From CAVSJR01 sp963728285 (GTDB taxonomy: Bacteria; Actinomycetota; UBA4738; HRBIN12), in NCBI GenBank assembly GCA_963728285.1, contig CAVSJR010000005.1, positions 434,001 through 498,000 on the forward strand: a stretch of DNA of 64,000 nucleotides, written 5' to 3'. Below, in pieces: positions 1 through 8,945 of this stretch. The position numbers and the translations under genes are program-made. Every line of letters starts with the position of its first letter. Positions within the stretch are counted from its first letter, which is position 1. Below the pieces are notes generated by a model, which saw nothing but the letters and a program-made list of their open reading frames with translations, did not search any database and was not told where the DNA came from.

Positions 1-2
1 CG

Positions 3-1154
3 AAGCTCCTGCTGTTGGTCGTGGCGACGATCGCGGCCGCGCTCGCCGCCTACTGGTTCCTCGGAAAGATCCGGGATCTCATCATCTGGCTGATCGTCGC
101 GCTCTTCCTGTCGTTCGCGCTGGAGCCCGCCGTCAACTACCTCGTCAAGCGCGGCTGGCGCCGGGGCCTCGCGACCGGCGCCGTGCTGTTCGCGCTCGTC
201 CTGTTGATGATCGTGGTGGTCGGCGCGATGACGCCGCTGATCATCTCGCAGGTCCAGGAGCTGATCCGCAGCGTCCCCGAATGGCTCGATCGCGTGAACG
301 TCTACTCGATGCGATGGTTCAAGCTGGACGTCTCCTCGGGCCGGGTCCTGGATCAGCTCACGTCCCTGGATGCCTCGGTGAAGGACTATGCGACCAACAT
401 CGCGGGGAATCTGCTCGGCTTCGGAGCTCGGGCGCTCACGGCCTTCTTCGAGGTGCTGACCATCGGGCTGTTCACGTTCTACCTCGTCGCCGACGGACCG
501 AGGTTCCGGCGCGCCATCTGTTCGTTGATGCGACCGGAGCGCCAGCGTGAGGTGCTGCGAGCCTGGGAGATCGCGGTCGACAAGACCGGCGGCTACTTCT
601 ACTCCCGACTGCTGCTGGGGACGATCGCCGGCGTCACGATCTGGATCTTCCTGGTCATCATCGACGTGCCGTTCGCCCTGCCGCTGGCGATCTGGATGGG
701 GTTCTTCTCCACCTTCGTGCCGATCGTCGGCACCTACATCGGCTCCGCCGTCCCGATCCTCGTGGCGTTGCTCGACGAACCGTGGAAGGGGGTGGCGATC
801 CTCATCTACATCCTCGTCTACCAACAGATCGAGAACTACATCCTCAGCCCGCGGATCACGGCCCGAACCATGGAGCTCCACCCGGCGGTCGCCTTCGGCT
901 CGGCGATCGCGGGGGCGAGCCTGCTCGGCGCCGTGGGGGCCTTCCTGGCCCTTCCCGCGGCCGCGATCATCCAATCGGCCGTCTCGAGCTACGTCACGCG
1001 CCACGCCGTCATGGAGACCGAGCTCACGAAGGATCACAGCGAGGCCGACATCGAGGCGGCCCGGGAGGTGCAGAAGCAACGCCGAAAGGATTCCTTCGCC
1101 GTCTTTCGCCGGCTGCGAGAGCGCCGTCGCGGCGGGGGCTCCGACCAGGGCTGA
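3..1154 (+). CDS. AI-2E family transporter (5' end outside window)
   Basis: Polytopic inner-membrane protein of the AI-2E/PerM family, whose members are proposed exporters or Na+/H+ antiporters; the substrate cannot be read from sequence. The frame is open from the first complete codon and the visible protein begins inside a hydrophobic helix, so the true start lies upstream. Helices alternate with a long extracytoplasmic amphipathic segment (SVPEWLDRVN region), and the conserved C-terminal block ending GAVGAFLALPAAA is present. A charged, Arg/Lys-rich cytoplasmic tail follows. About 380 residues are visible, close to full family length, so only a short N-terminal piece is missing. The next gene starts 58 bp downstream. 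Confidence 0.85.
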   Translation, partial: KLLLLVVATIAAALAAYWFLGKIRDLIIWLIVALFLSFALEPAVNYLVKRGWRRGLATGAVLFALVLLMIVVVGAMTPLIISQVQELIRSVPEWLDRVNVYSMRWFKLDVSSGRVLDQLTSLDASVKDYATNIAGNLLGFGARALTAFFEVLTIGLFTFYLVADGPRFRRAICSLMRPERQREVLRAWEIAVDKTGGYFYSRLLLGTIAGVTIWIFLVIIDVPFALPLAIWMGFFSTFVPIVGTYIGSAVPILVALLDEPWKGVAILIYILVYQQIENYILSPRITARTMELHPAVAFGSAIAGASLLGAVGAFLALPAAAIIQSAVSSYVTRHAVMETELTKDHSEADIEAAREVQKQRRKDSFAVFRRLRERRRGGGSDQG

Positions 1155-1200
1155 GGCCTGGCTCCGGCGGCGTCCCGGGATTCATCGCCGCCTCGTTCAC

Positions 1201-1206
1201 TAGACT
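1201..1206 (+). promoter_or_regulatory. -10 element of a leaderless promoter (MBOAT gene)
   Basis: TAGACT sits 6 nt before the GTG start at 1213 and no Shine-Dalgarno sequence is visible. This spacing puts the transcription start at or beside the first codon, as in leaderless actinobacterial mRNAs. No convincing -35 box is seen. Confidence 0.45.
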
Positions 1207-1212
1207 TCTGCG

Positions 1213-2637
1213 GTGCTCTTCCCGACGACCGAGTTCGCCCTCTTCTTCATCGTCGTCTTCCTCGTCCACTGGCTGCTGAACCCCTTTCGCACGCCGTGGA
1301 AGCTGTTCATGATCGCCGCCAGCTACTTCTTCTACGCGTGGTGGGACTGGCACTTCATCTTCCTGCTCGGCGGGTTCAGCGTCATCGCGCAGGTCGGGGC
1401 CCTGGCGGTTCATCGCCGCAGCGATCCCGCGAGCCGGCGAACGGCGGTGATCATCGCGGTGGCCGCGGCGCTCGCGCCCCTGGCCTGGTTCAAGTACTAC
1501 GGGTTCTTCTCGCTCAGCGCCGACAACGCCCTCGGCTCGTTCGGGGTCGAATCGCCCCTTCCGCTGCTGCAGATCCTCCTGCCGGTCGGCATCTCCTTCT
1601 ACACCTTCATGGGCATCAGCTACATCGTGGACGTGTACCGGCGCCAGCTCGAGCCGGCCGGCTGGCTCGATACGTTCCTCTACCTGTCGTTCTTTCCGCA
1701 CCTGGTGGCCGGCCCGATCGTGCGCGGCGGGGAGCTCTTCCCCCAGATCGCCAAGCGGCGGGACCCCAAACACGTCGACTTCTCTCGTGCCGCCTATCTC
1801 ATCTTCGCGGGGCTCTTCAAGAAGGTGGTGCTCTCGAGCTACCTCGCCACGACGATCGTCGATCCGGTGTTCGGCGATCCCGGAGCCCACAGCTCGTTGG
1901 AGATCCTCGTGGCCGTCTACGGCTACGCGGTGCAGATCTACGCGGACTTCAGCGGCTACACCGACATTGCGATCGGCATCGCGCTGCTGCTCGGGTTCGA
2001 GTTCCCGCAGAACTTCGACCGGCCCTACACGGCGCGTTCGCTCCAGGACTTCTGGCGCCGATGGCACATCACGTTGTCGCGCTGGCTGCGCGACTACCTC
2101 TATATCCCCCTGGGTGGATCTCGAAGGGGCAAGCTCCGGACCTACGTCAACATCTTCATCACCATGCTCCTCGGGGGGCTGTGGCACGGCGCGGCCTGGA
2201 ACTTCGTCGTCTGGGGCGGGATCCACGGCCTCGGCCAGGTCATCGGGCACGCGCGGCGGGACCGCCGGGCGGAGCTGGGATTGCCGGAGCCGGAGGACAC
2301 GCCGCGAAGGCGGGCCGTCGAGCGCTTCGCCACCTTCCACATCGTGTGTCTCGGGTGGATCTTCTTCCGGGCCGGATCGATCGGTGGAGCGTTCGCCATG
2401 CTGAAGGGGCTGGTGACCCAATGGGGGCCGGCGCCCCTCGTCACGATCCCGGTGCTCGGCGCCATCGCCCTGGGCGTCGGCGTCCAGTACCTGCCGCACC
2501 GGCCGGCGGAGCTGCTCATGTCGAGGTTCTCCAGGCTCAAGCCCGCGGTGCAGGGTGCGGTGCTGGGAGCATCCCTCCTGATCATCACGACGCTCGGTCC
2601 CCAGGGGGTCGCGCCCTTCATCTACTTCCAGTTCTAG
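1213..2637 (+). CDS. MBOAT family O-acyltransferase (AlgI/DltB-like)
   Basis: Membrane-bound O-acyltransferase that would move an acyl (usually acetyl) group across the membrane onto an extracellular polymer or lipid. The 474-residue protein has many hydrophobic helices, the AlgI signature RWHITLSRWLRDYLY followed by IPLGG, and the MBOAT histidine in LWHGAAWNF. Length is normal for AlgI/PatA relatives. The SGNH-type protein encoded 11 bp downstream is the classic partner: MBOAT supplies the acyl group and the SGNH protein transfers or removes it on the outside. The start is GTG directly after a -10-like TAGACT. The acceptor (exopolysaccharide, wall polymer or glycolipid) is not identifiable. 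Confidence 0.9.
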   Translation: MLFPTTEFALFFIVVFLVHWLLNPFRTPWKLFMIAASYFFYAWWDWHFIFLLGGFSVIAQVGALAVHRRSDPASRRTAVIIAVAAALAPLAWFKYYGFFSLSADNALGSFGVESPLPLLQILLPVGISFYTFMGISYIVDVYRRQLEPAGWLDTFLYLSFFPHLVAGPIVRGGELFPQIAKRRDPKHVDFSRAAYLIFAGLFKKVVLSSYLATTIVDPVFGDPGAHSSLEILVAVYGYAVQIYADFSGYTDIAIGIALLLGFEFPQNFDRPYTARSLQDFWRRWHITLSRWLRDYLYIPLGGSRRGKLRTYVNIFITMLLGGLWHGAAWNFVVWGGIHGLGQVIGHARRDRRAELGLPEPEDTPRRRAVERFATFHIVCLGWIFFRAGSIGGAFAMLKGLVTQWGPAPLVTIPVLGAIALGVGVQYLPHRPAELLMSRFSRLKPAVQGAVLGASLLIITTLGPQGVAPFIYFQF

Positions 2638-2648
2638 AGTGGAGGCGA

Positions 2649-3752
2649 ATGCGTCGACCTCGCACCCTCGATGAGCAGCGGCGGGATCCGGTCGTCCATG
2701 CCGTGGACGGTGCCGGGGAGAGGAGGCACGACCGGGGCCCGGGGCTCCCTGTTCCGCGACGCGCGACGGTACCCGCCGGACGCGCGCTCTCCATCATGCT
2801 GATCTGCCTGTCCGTCTGGGTGCTGCTGAATGCCCCCGCCATGAAGCGCGCTGCGGAGGCGTCGGAGATCGGCGCTCGGCGAAGCGCTGCGCTGGCGGTC
2901 CTCGGTCCGCTCGCGGGCCTCAGCGAGGTGCTTCAACTCGATCACGTGCGGAACGCGATCTCGGCGGCGATCGGGCGCGATCCGGACGAAGAGTCGGGCA
3001 TCGCGGCCATCGACCCGGTGCCGATCGCTCCGCCGGCGGTCGGGGAGGGCGACGACGAGCAGGCCGGCGCCGAGGCGCCGATCCCGATGCCGACCCGAGA
3101 CGATCCGCTTCGCGTGGCGGTGATCGGCGACTCCTTCGCCACGGGCGTGGGAGCGGCGGTCGGGCGGAGCCTGAATCCCCGCCTCGTCAACGTGCAGGCG
3201 AGGGGCGTCATCTCGACCGGGTTGACGCGGCCCGACTACTTCAACTGGCAACCCAATCTGAGGGAGATCGTGGATCGATTCCGTCCCGGCGTCGTGGTCG
3301 TGATGCTCGGTGGCAACGACGCCCAGACCCTCACCGTCCCGGGAGGAAAGCCGGTTCCCCTGAGCGCCCAGGAGGAGTGGCGCCGGATCTACACCGAGCG
3401 CGTGGAATCGTTGGCGAAGACGGCGACGGACGCGGGAGCCCGGATGGTCTGGATCGGCCTTCCGCCCATGCGGGACATCAACCGCGATCATCAGGCGCAT
3501 CGCCTGGACGGCATCTATCGAGCCGTCGCGAAGACGAGCCCCGGGATCGCGTATGTGAACTCGCTGGACCTCTTCGCACGGCCCGGGGGCGGGTACGCGG
3601 CCTACCTCCCCGACGAGGGCGGCGATGAGCGGCTCGTCCGCGAGAGCGACGGCGAGCACTTCACGAGCCTGGGCTACGACTGGGTGGCCGATGCGGTGCT
3701 GCGTGCCCTCGAGAAGCACTGGGACCTGCCCGCCGACGCCGTCGAGCGGTAG
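2649..3752 (+). CDS. SGNH/GDSL hydrolase-fold protein (DUF459-like), MBOAT partner
   Basis: Predicted extracytoplasmic acyltransferase or esterase. A membrane anchor (SIMLICLSVWVLLNAPAM, near residues 50-67) is followed by a variable linker and an SGNH domain: block I GDSFATGVG with the nucleophilic Ser, block III LGGNDAQ, and block V DGEHF carrying the catalytic Asp-x-x-His. About 367 residues. The ATG at 2649 is preceded by GGAGG at 2641-2645; the same frame is open further upstream but that part is antisense-like shadow of the MBOAT gene. Its position 11 bp behind the MBOAT gene implies joint transcription and joint O-acylation of an exported polymer. Confidence 0.85.
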   Translation: MRRPRTLDEQRRDPVVHAVDGAGERRHDRGPGLPVPRRATVPAGRALSIMLICLSVWVLLNAPAMKRAAEASEIGARRSAALAVLGPLAGLSEVLQLDHVRNAISAAIGRDPDEESGIAAIDPVPIAPPAVGEGDDEQAGAEAPIPMPTRDDPLRVAVIGDSFATGVGAAVGRSLNPRLVNVQARGVISTGLTRPDYFNWQPNLREIVDRFRPGVVVVMLGGNDAQTLTVPGGKPVPLSAQEEWRRIYTERVESLAKTATDAGARMVWIGLPPMRDINRDHQAHRLDGIYRAVAKTSPGIAYVNSLDLFARPGGGYAAYLPDEGGDERLVRESDGEHFTSLGYDWVADAVLRALEKHWDLPADAVER

Positions 3753-3782
3753 GCGTGAAGCGCCCACATCGGATCGGCCGGG

Positions 3783-4295
3783 CTATTCACCCGTCAATCC
3801 ATCGATGCGTTCTCGAAGCAGGTCCAGGTGGCCGCAGTGGCGGGCGGTCTCCTCGATCATGTGCGCGAGGGCGTATCGCAAGATGAAGGCCATGTCGAGA
3901 CCCCGAGCCGGATCGTCGAGGGCGGCGTCCGCGACCACCTTTCGCGAGCGTTCGCACTCCTCCAGGTAGGCCTCGACGAGCCCGGCAAGGGAGTCTCCCG
4001 GATCGATGGCGAAGGCACCGTGCTGATCGTCGTCGGGCCAAGGCCAGGGCAGGTCCTCGCCGGCGAAGTCGATGCTGAACCAGAACCGCTCGACCCCGGC
4101 GAGGTGCTTGACGATGCCTGCTGGCGTGAGGGTCGAGGGCGGAACGGGGGCGTTGAATGCCTCCTCATCGGAGAGGCCGGCGACCTTGTTGACGACGGTC
4201 GCCCGAAGGAAGTCGAGGAGCCCGGTCAGTGTCTCCCGCTCCGGCGCATCCTCCGGCGGACGCTCCCGCGACACCGGCTCGACCCTACGTCCGGT
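3783..4295 (-). CDS. DinB/DUF664 family protein
   Basis: Four-helix-bundle protein of the DinB superfamily, which includes mycothiol- or bacillithiol-dependent enzymes and many uncharacterised actinobacterial proteins. The N-terminal stretch ETLTGLLDFLRATVVNK, the HLAGVERFWF motif and the C-terminal MIEETARHCGHLDLLRE are typical of DUF664. Conserved His residues at the three expected places could bind a metal. I chose the ATG at 4295 because GGGAGG lies 7 nt upstream; the longer reading from 4328 would encode that ribosome-binding site. It is convergent with the SGNH gene. The substrate is unknown. Confidence 0.8.
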   Translation of the reverse strand, partial: TGRRVEPVSRERPPEDAPERETLTGLLDFLRATVVNKVAGLSDEEAFNAPVPPSTLTPAGIVKHLAGVERFWFSIDFAGEDLPWPWPDDDQHGAFAIDPGDSLAGLVEAYLEECERSRKVVADAALDDPARGLDMAFILRYALAHMIEETARHCGHLDLLRERIDGLTGE

Positions 4296-4356
4296 CATCG
4301 TCCCAGCCTCCCAAGCTCCCTCATGCACGTTGTCCCGAGCGTCGTGGTCGCCCCGC

Positions 4357-4914
4357 TCATGCCTCCGAGGTCCCCGGAGCTACGGTCACCCGAACCCGTG
4401 TCCAGCGGGGAGCGAGCGTTCCGGGCGGCGGATCCTGGCCGATCACCGGGCCGATGACGGGGCGGGGATCCCCCCCGCTTCGGTCCACTCGGACGGCGAA
4501 GTCGGCGAGCGTGAGCCTCTCCCACGCCTCGCTGAACGCGAGTCCCCGCACGTCGGGCACGGCGGTGCGAGCGCGGTCGCGCCGGCGAGCGCCGCCGTTC
4601 TCATCGAGCGGCCTCGCCTGCTCCCGCGTGGGATCGGGCGGGTGATGCACCGTGACTCGAACCCGCGGTTCCGGCGGGTAATCCTGCCGGCGGGTGGGTA
4701 CTGGCCGACGACGTAGCCCATCACGGCAGCCGGTTGGCGCTCCAGGCGAGTCACTTTCACATCGAACCCGGCGAGGACGAGCGTCTCCCACGCCTGGTCT
4801 GAAGGGCATGCTCTTGACGTCCGGCATCGCCACGGGCTCCTGCTGACGCCGAGCGTATTGCCCGCCCTGGAACAGCCCCACGAAGAACCCGAGATGTCCG
4901 CGGACAGTCGCCAC
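4357..4914 (-). CDS. PASTA-domain protein, two repeats (two compensating frame breaks)
   Basis: Two PASTA-like repeats can be read, but in different frames. The first begins MPDVKSMPF, continues after a +1 break near 4803 as DQAWETLVLAGFDVKV and VVGQYPPAG, and returns to the original frame near 4670. The second reads VPDVRGLAFSEAWERL and PVIGQDPPPGTLAP. The two shifts cancel, so the total length (185 residues) stays in frame. PASTA domains usually sit on cell-wall-sensing kinases or PBPs and bind muropeptides or beta-lactams; here no kinase or transpeptidase domain is attached. The N-terminus (LGFFVGLF) is weakly hydrophobic and could anchor it. Whether the breaks are real or sequencing errors is undecided. 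Confidence 0.6.
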   Translation of the reverse strand: MATVRGHLGFFVGLFQGGQYARRQQEPVAMPDVKSMPFRPGVGDARPRRVRCESDSPGAPTGCRDGLRRRPVPTRRQDYPPEPRVRVTVHHPPDPTREQARPLDENGGARRRDRARTAVPDVRGLAFSEAWERLTLADFAVRVDRSGGDPRPVIGPVIGQDPPPGTLAPRWTRVRVTVAPGTSEA

Positions 4915-5067
4915 ATCGGCCAGCTGAGCAGACCCAGATCAACCACACGTCCCGTGCCTTTCGACGGCGAGCGGCACGATCGTACCGGCCTCGCCAGCTG
5001 GGTGAACCATCGCCGCCCGAGGCGCCGATCCCGCCGAGGGAGGCGAGATCGGCAGGCAGGAGCCGCG

Positions 5068-5868
5068 TTAGCGGGAGGCTGCCTTGTTGTACTGCCTGAT
5101 GGAGAGCGGGACGAAGATCGCCAGGATGATGGCGACCCAGATGAGCGTGTACTCGATTGGGTTCTGCAGCGACCAGACGTCCGGCGGCGGCATGCTCCCC
5201 GTGTTCCCGAACGCCTCGCGGACGGCCTGCGACACCGCCGACACCGGATTCCACTCGGCGAAGGTCTGCAGCACGCCGGGCAGGCTCTGGACCTCGACGA
5301 AGGTGTTGGCGATGAACGTCAGCGGGAAGATGACCATGAACGAGGCGTTGTTCACGACTTCGACGCTCCCCACCTTCAGGCCGACGAACGCCATGATCCA
5401 GGAGAACGTGTAGGCGAAGACCAGCAGCAGGAGATACCCTCCGATCGCCTCGAAAGCGTTCGTGTGGATCCGCCAGCCGACGACCAAGCCGGCGAGGGAC
5501 ATGACGAAGATCGACGCCGAGTTGTAGACGATGTCGCTCCCCGTCCGGCCCACCAGCACGGCCGAGCGTGACATCGGCAGCGACCGGAATCGATCGATGA
5601 TGCCCTTGGTCATGTCCTCGGCGAGCCCGACGCCCGTGAACGTCGAGCCGAAGATCACCGTCTGCGCGAACACGCCTGCGATCAGGTACTCGCGATAGCT
5701 CGTACCGGGAATCTCGATCGAGCTGCCGAACACGTAGGCGAACAGCAGCACGAACATGATCGGCGACATCAGCGTCCAGATGAGGATCTCCGGGACGCGC
5801 TTGATCTTGATCAGATTGCGCTTCGCGATGTTGGCTCCGTCGGCGAATGCGAGGGATGCTTGGCTCAT
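5068..5868 (-). CDS. ABC-2 type exporter permease (DrrB-like)
   Basis: Membrane subunit of a two-component ABC exporter of the daunorubicin-resistance type. The 266-residue protein has six predicted helices, including ILIWTLMSPIMFVLLFAYVF, LIAGVFAQTVIFGSTF and IEYTLIWVAIILAIFVPL, and the family segment ALVLVGRT...IDRFRSLPMSRSAV in which RSLPMSR is typical of DrrB. The ATG at 5868 overlaps the stop codon of the ATP-binding gene (ATGA), indicating translational coupling. The exported compound is unknown; homologues handle antibiotics, lipids or other hydrophobic molecules. Confidence 0.88.
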   Translation of the reverse strand: MSQASLAFADGANIAKRNLIKIKRVPEILIWTLMSPIMFVLLFAYVFGSSIEIPGTSYREYLIAGVFAQTVIFGSTFTGVGLAEDMTKGIIDRFRSLPMSRSAVLVGRTGSDIVYNSASIFVMSLAGLVVGWRIHTNAFEAIGGYLLLLVFAYTFSWIMAFVGLKVGSVEVVNNASFMVIFPLTFIANTFVEVQSLPGVLQTFAEWNPVSAVSQAVREAFGNTGSMPPPDVWSLQNPIEYTLIWVAIILAIFVPLSIRQYNKAASR

Positions 5869-6870
5869 CGGACGGCCTCCTTCTCCCGAACGTCGATTCG
5901 ATCGTCTGACTCCGCGGCGTCGCCATCGCCCGCCTCGGTGTCGTGGCCGGTGAGCGTCAGGAACACGTCGTCCAGGGTGGGCCGCCGCAAGCCGACGTCG
6001 ACCACGGCGATGTTCGCGTCGCCGAGGTGCTGGAGGACCTGCTTGAGCGAGTCCACGCCGCCGTCCACGGCCGCGGTCAGCCCGCGGGTCTGCTGGTCGA
6101 CTTGCACCTCGCGTCGAGAGTCCGGTGAGGATCGTCTCGGCCGGCTGCAGGTCCGCCGCCGTCGCCAGCATGACCTCGACCCGCTCGCCGCCGACCTGCG
6201 TCTTCAGCACGTCGGACGTTCCCTGGGCGATCTTCCGGCCGCGATCGATGACGACGATGTCGTCCGCCAGGCGATCGGCCTCCTCCATGTACTGGGTCGT
6301 CAGCAGGACGGTGGAGCCACGCCGGACGAGGTCCTGGATCGTCTCCCACATCTCCACCCGGCTCCTCGGATCCAGCCCGGTGGTGGGCTCGTCGAGGAAC
6401 AGGACATCGGGCTCGGCGACGAGCGCCGCGGCGAGGTCGAGTCGGCGGCGCATTCCGCCGGAGTACGTCTTCGTCGGCCGGTCTCCGGCCTCGACGAGAT
6501 CGAAGCGCTCCAGCAGCTCGCGAGCTCGCGCCGCGGCCTTGCGGTTGCCGAGATGGTAGAGGCGGCCGACCAGGTCGAGGTTCTCGTAGCCGGTCAGGTG
6601 CTCGTCGACCGCCGCGGTCTGTCCGGACAGCCCGATTCGCTCGCGAACCTTGTTCGGCTTGGCCCGGACGTCCAACCCCGCGACCTCGACTTCGCCCTCA
6701 TCGGGCACGAGCAGCGTCGTGAGGATTCGAACCGCGGTCGTCTTTCCGGCTCCGTTGGGTCCGAGCAGCCCGAGGACCGTCCCCTTCGGAACCTCCAGAT
6801 CGAGGCCGTTGAGCGCGACTACGTCGCCGTAGCGCTTCACCAGCCCCTTCGTTCGGATCATGTCGGTCAC
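5865..6870 (-). CDS. ABC exporter ATP-binding protein (DrrA-like; one frame break)
   Basis: Nucleotide-binding subunit for the adjacent permease. Walker A is LGPNGAGKTT, the Q-loop lies in LSGQTAAVD, the signature is YSGGMRRRLDLA, Walker B is PDVLFLDEPTTGLD and the switch region reads LLTTQYMEEAD. The frame breaks near 6118-6130, after PAETILTG; the continuing frame carries the DrrA C-terminal domain with LRRPTLDDVFLTLTGH. Removing one extra base gives 334 residues, the usual DrrA length. The GTG start at 6870 has GAGGGGG about 6 nt upstream. A WYL-type regulator is transcribed divergently 89 bp away and is the likely controller. Confidence 0.88.
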
Positions 6871-6946
6871 GATCGTCCCCCTCTCACTCCGTCGTCGGTC
6901 ACGACCCTACGGGCAATAGCGGCCACATTCCGTCCGGAATTGGGTG

Positions 6947-6952
6947 CATACT
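6947..6952 (+). promoter_or_regulatory. -10 element of a leaderless promoter (WYL regulator)
   Basis: CATACT lies 7 nt before the ATG at 6960 and there is no Shine-Dalgarno sequence. It sits in the 89-bp gap shared with the divergent ABC exporter genes, where an operator for the regulator would be expected; I see no clear inverted repeat there. Confidence 0.4.
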
Positions 6953-6959
6953 CGAAAAC

Positions 6960-7917
6960 ATGTCCTCCACCAGTTCGCGAACGCTGCGATTGCTCTCTCT
7001 GTTCCAGGCCCATCGCTATTGGTCGGGCGCCGATCTCGCCGACAGGCTCAACGTGTCCGAACGCACCCTGCGCCGCGACGTCGATCGACTGCGCGAGCTC
7101 GGCTATCCGGTCGAGGCCCATCGCGGGATCGACGGTGGGTATGAGCTCGCCGCGGGAACGGCGCTGCCGCCCCTCGCGGTCGACGACGATGAGGCGGTCG
7201 CTCTCGTGATCGGCCTGCGAACGGCCGCGCAGGGATCGGTCGCGGGCATCGAGGAATCCGCGATCCGCGCGCTGACCAAGATCGTGCAGGTCATGCCGCC
7301 TCGGCTGCGTCGACGGGTGGATGCGTTGAGCGCGGTGACCGTCCCCGCCGTGTGGGGTGGGGGACCAAGCGTCGACGCCGGCGTTCTGACCACGATCGCG
7401 CAGGCGTGCCGGGACGAGGAACGAATGCGGTTCTCGTATACGGCCCAGACCGGAGAGGCGACCGACCGTCACGTGGAGCCCCACCGCCTGGTCTCGCTGG
7501 GACAACGCTGGTATCTCGTCGCCTTCGACCTGACCCGGCACGACTGGCGGAGCTTCCGGCTGGATCGCCTCCAGGGGCCGCGCGGCAACCGGCGCGCGAT
7601 TTCGACCGCGCGATCTGCCGGCCCAGAATGCGGCGGCCTTCGTCAGGGAGGGGATCGAGAGCGCCCCGGCCGTGCACGCGGTCGAGGCCGTGGTCCATGC
7701 CCCCGCCGACACGGTGCGTGCCGCTCTCGGCCAGTGGGCGACCATCGAGGAGATCGACGACGAGCGGTGCCGGCTTCGGATGACGGCGGACTCGCTGAAC
7801 TGGCCGGCGCTGGCGCTGGGCTCCGTGGGCGCGGAGTTCGAGGTGGTCGAGCCCCCGGAACTCGCCGAGCATATCCGCGAATGGGGCGCCCGCTTCAGCC
7901 GCGCGACCAGCCGATGA
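6960..7917 (+). CDS. HTH/WYL-domain transcriptional regulator (one frame break)
   Basis: DeoR-like winged helix-turn-helix at residues 5-60 (WSGADLADRLNVSERTLRRD) followed by a WYL domain (MRFSYTAQTGE, VEPHRLVSLGQRWYLVAFD, WRSFRLDRL), which senses ligands such as nucleotides or single-stranded nucleic acid in studied members. The frame breaks near 7583 in GPRG; the next frame continues as ATGARFRPRDLPAQNAAAFV and the WCX extension, ending at 7917. One extra base accounts for it and gives 318 residues, the normal size. It is divergent from the ABC exporter and probably regulates it. The 149 bp after it hold nothing I can identify. Confidence 0.85.
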
Positions 7918-8066
7918 CCACACCGCCGCGTCCTTCAGTTGGATTGCAGGGCTCATCGCGTTCCTTCCACTCGAATGCCTTTCCACCTGAGACTCGGAGC
8001 CGGCGCGAAACTCATCGGTGCTCTCGGGGATCCCGTCCTGCAGCCATTGAGCTGGGAACGTATCGG

Positions 8067-8139
<73 letters not shown>

Positions 8140-8215
8140 GGGCCCAGCATAGCGTCAGCCTCGGGCGCGCAGCGCAATGGTAGCGACGCGAGGAAGCCGA
8201 GGCGGAGTCGGAACG

Positions 8216-8815
8216 CTAGGGGCTGACCAGCTTCGGATCCTTCAGGTCGTGGAATTGCGCTCCCTCGGTCGAGGACTGCCACTTCTCCATCTCCGCCTGC
8301 ATGTCGGCCGGCAGCGGCTTGGCCTCGCCGGCGCGAGCCTCGGCCTCGTTCGTGAAGTAGATGACGTCGGTGTAGAAGTCCCCGTCCCACGCGGTGAGCG
8401 AGCCGAGGACGTCCGGACGGAGCTCGGCCATGCGGTCCTCGAACTCCTTGGACATGCTCTGGAGCGCCTGCTTGTCGGTCGCGCGGCCCTGGATCACCTG
8501 GACGAACCCGGCGTCGTCGCTTCCGCCTCCGCCGGAGATGGTGATCTCCGTGCAGTCGTGGAACGTGGCTTCGCCGGCGAAGCCCTTCGACAGCTCGTTC
8601 CACCACGCCGTCTGGGCGGGGTCGTCGCTGTTCTGCCGCGCGAGCTCCTCGGACTCGAAGCGCGCCACCGCCACGAAGGTGTTCTGCGCGCTGATCCCGC
8701 TCGTTGCCCCGAGGAAGCCCTTCGCCTGCGGTCGCCGCTCCTCGTCCCAGCCGTCGATCGTTCGCTTGATCGCCTCCGGGTCCCCGACGGGCGCCGTGAT
8801 CACCTGTACGAACAT
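8216..8815 (-). CDS. Tandem dimeric alpha/beta-barrel (ABM-like) protein, unknown function
   Basis: A 199-residue cytoplasmic protein made of two similar halves. Each half opens with the same strand (MFVQVITAPVGD at residue 1; GFVQVIQGRATD near 102) and has the helix-strand pattern of ferredoxin-like antibiotic-biosynthesis-monooxygenase domains. The first half contains a Gly/Ser linker (SGGGGSDD) at its end. Single ABM domains normally dimerise; a fused pair would form the barrel within one chain. No catalytic residues are evident. GGAGGAGG about 5 nt before the ATG supports the start. It stands alone between tRNA-Gly and the GH26-like gene. Function not recognised. Confidence 0.7.
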   Translation of the reverse strand: MFVQVITAPVGDPEAIKRTIDGWDEERRPQAKGFLGATSGISAQNTFVAVARFESEELARQNSDDPAQTAWWNELSKGFAGEATFHDCTEITISGGGGSDDAGFVQVIQGRATDKQALQSMSKEFEDRMAELRPDVLGSLTAWDGDFYTDVIYFTNEAEARAGEAKPLPADMQAEMEKWQSSTEGAQFHDLKDPKLVSP

Positions 8816-8945
8816 GTCAGCCTCCTCCGTGTGAGACGAACCGGCTTAGCGCTCGGAGCGCCCTCTGTCAAACGGCCGGTTCAATCCGAGGCTGATCCGC
8901 AGGCGGCCGGCCGCCGTGGACCGGCCGCCTGCGCGGGGGGAGTGA

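Noticed and set aside
1024..2499. 491-codon minus-strand open frame opposite the MBOAT gene
   Set aside because: Shadow frame with low-complexity Arg/Glu/Pro content; the opposite strand encodes clear MBOAT motifs.
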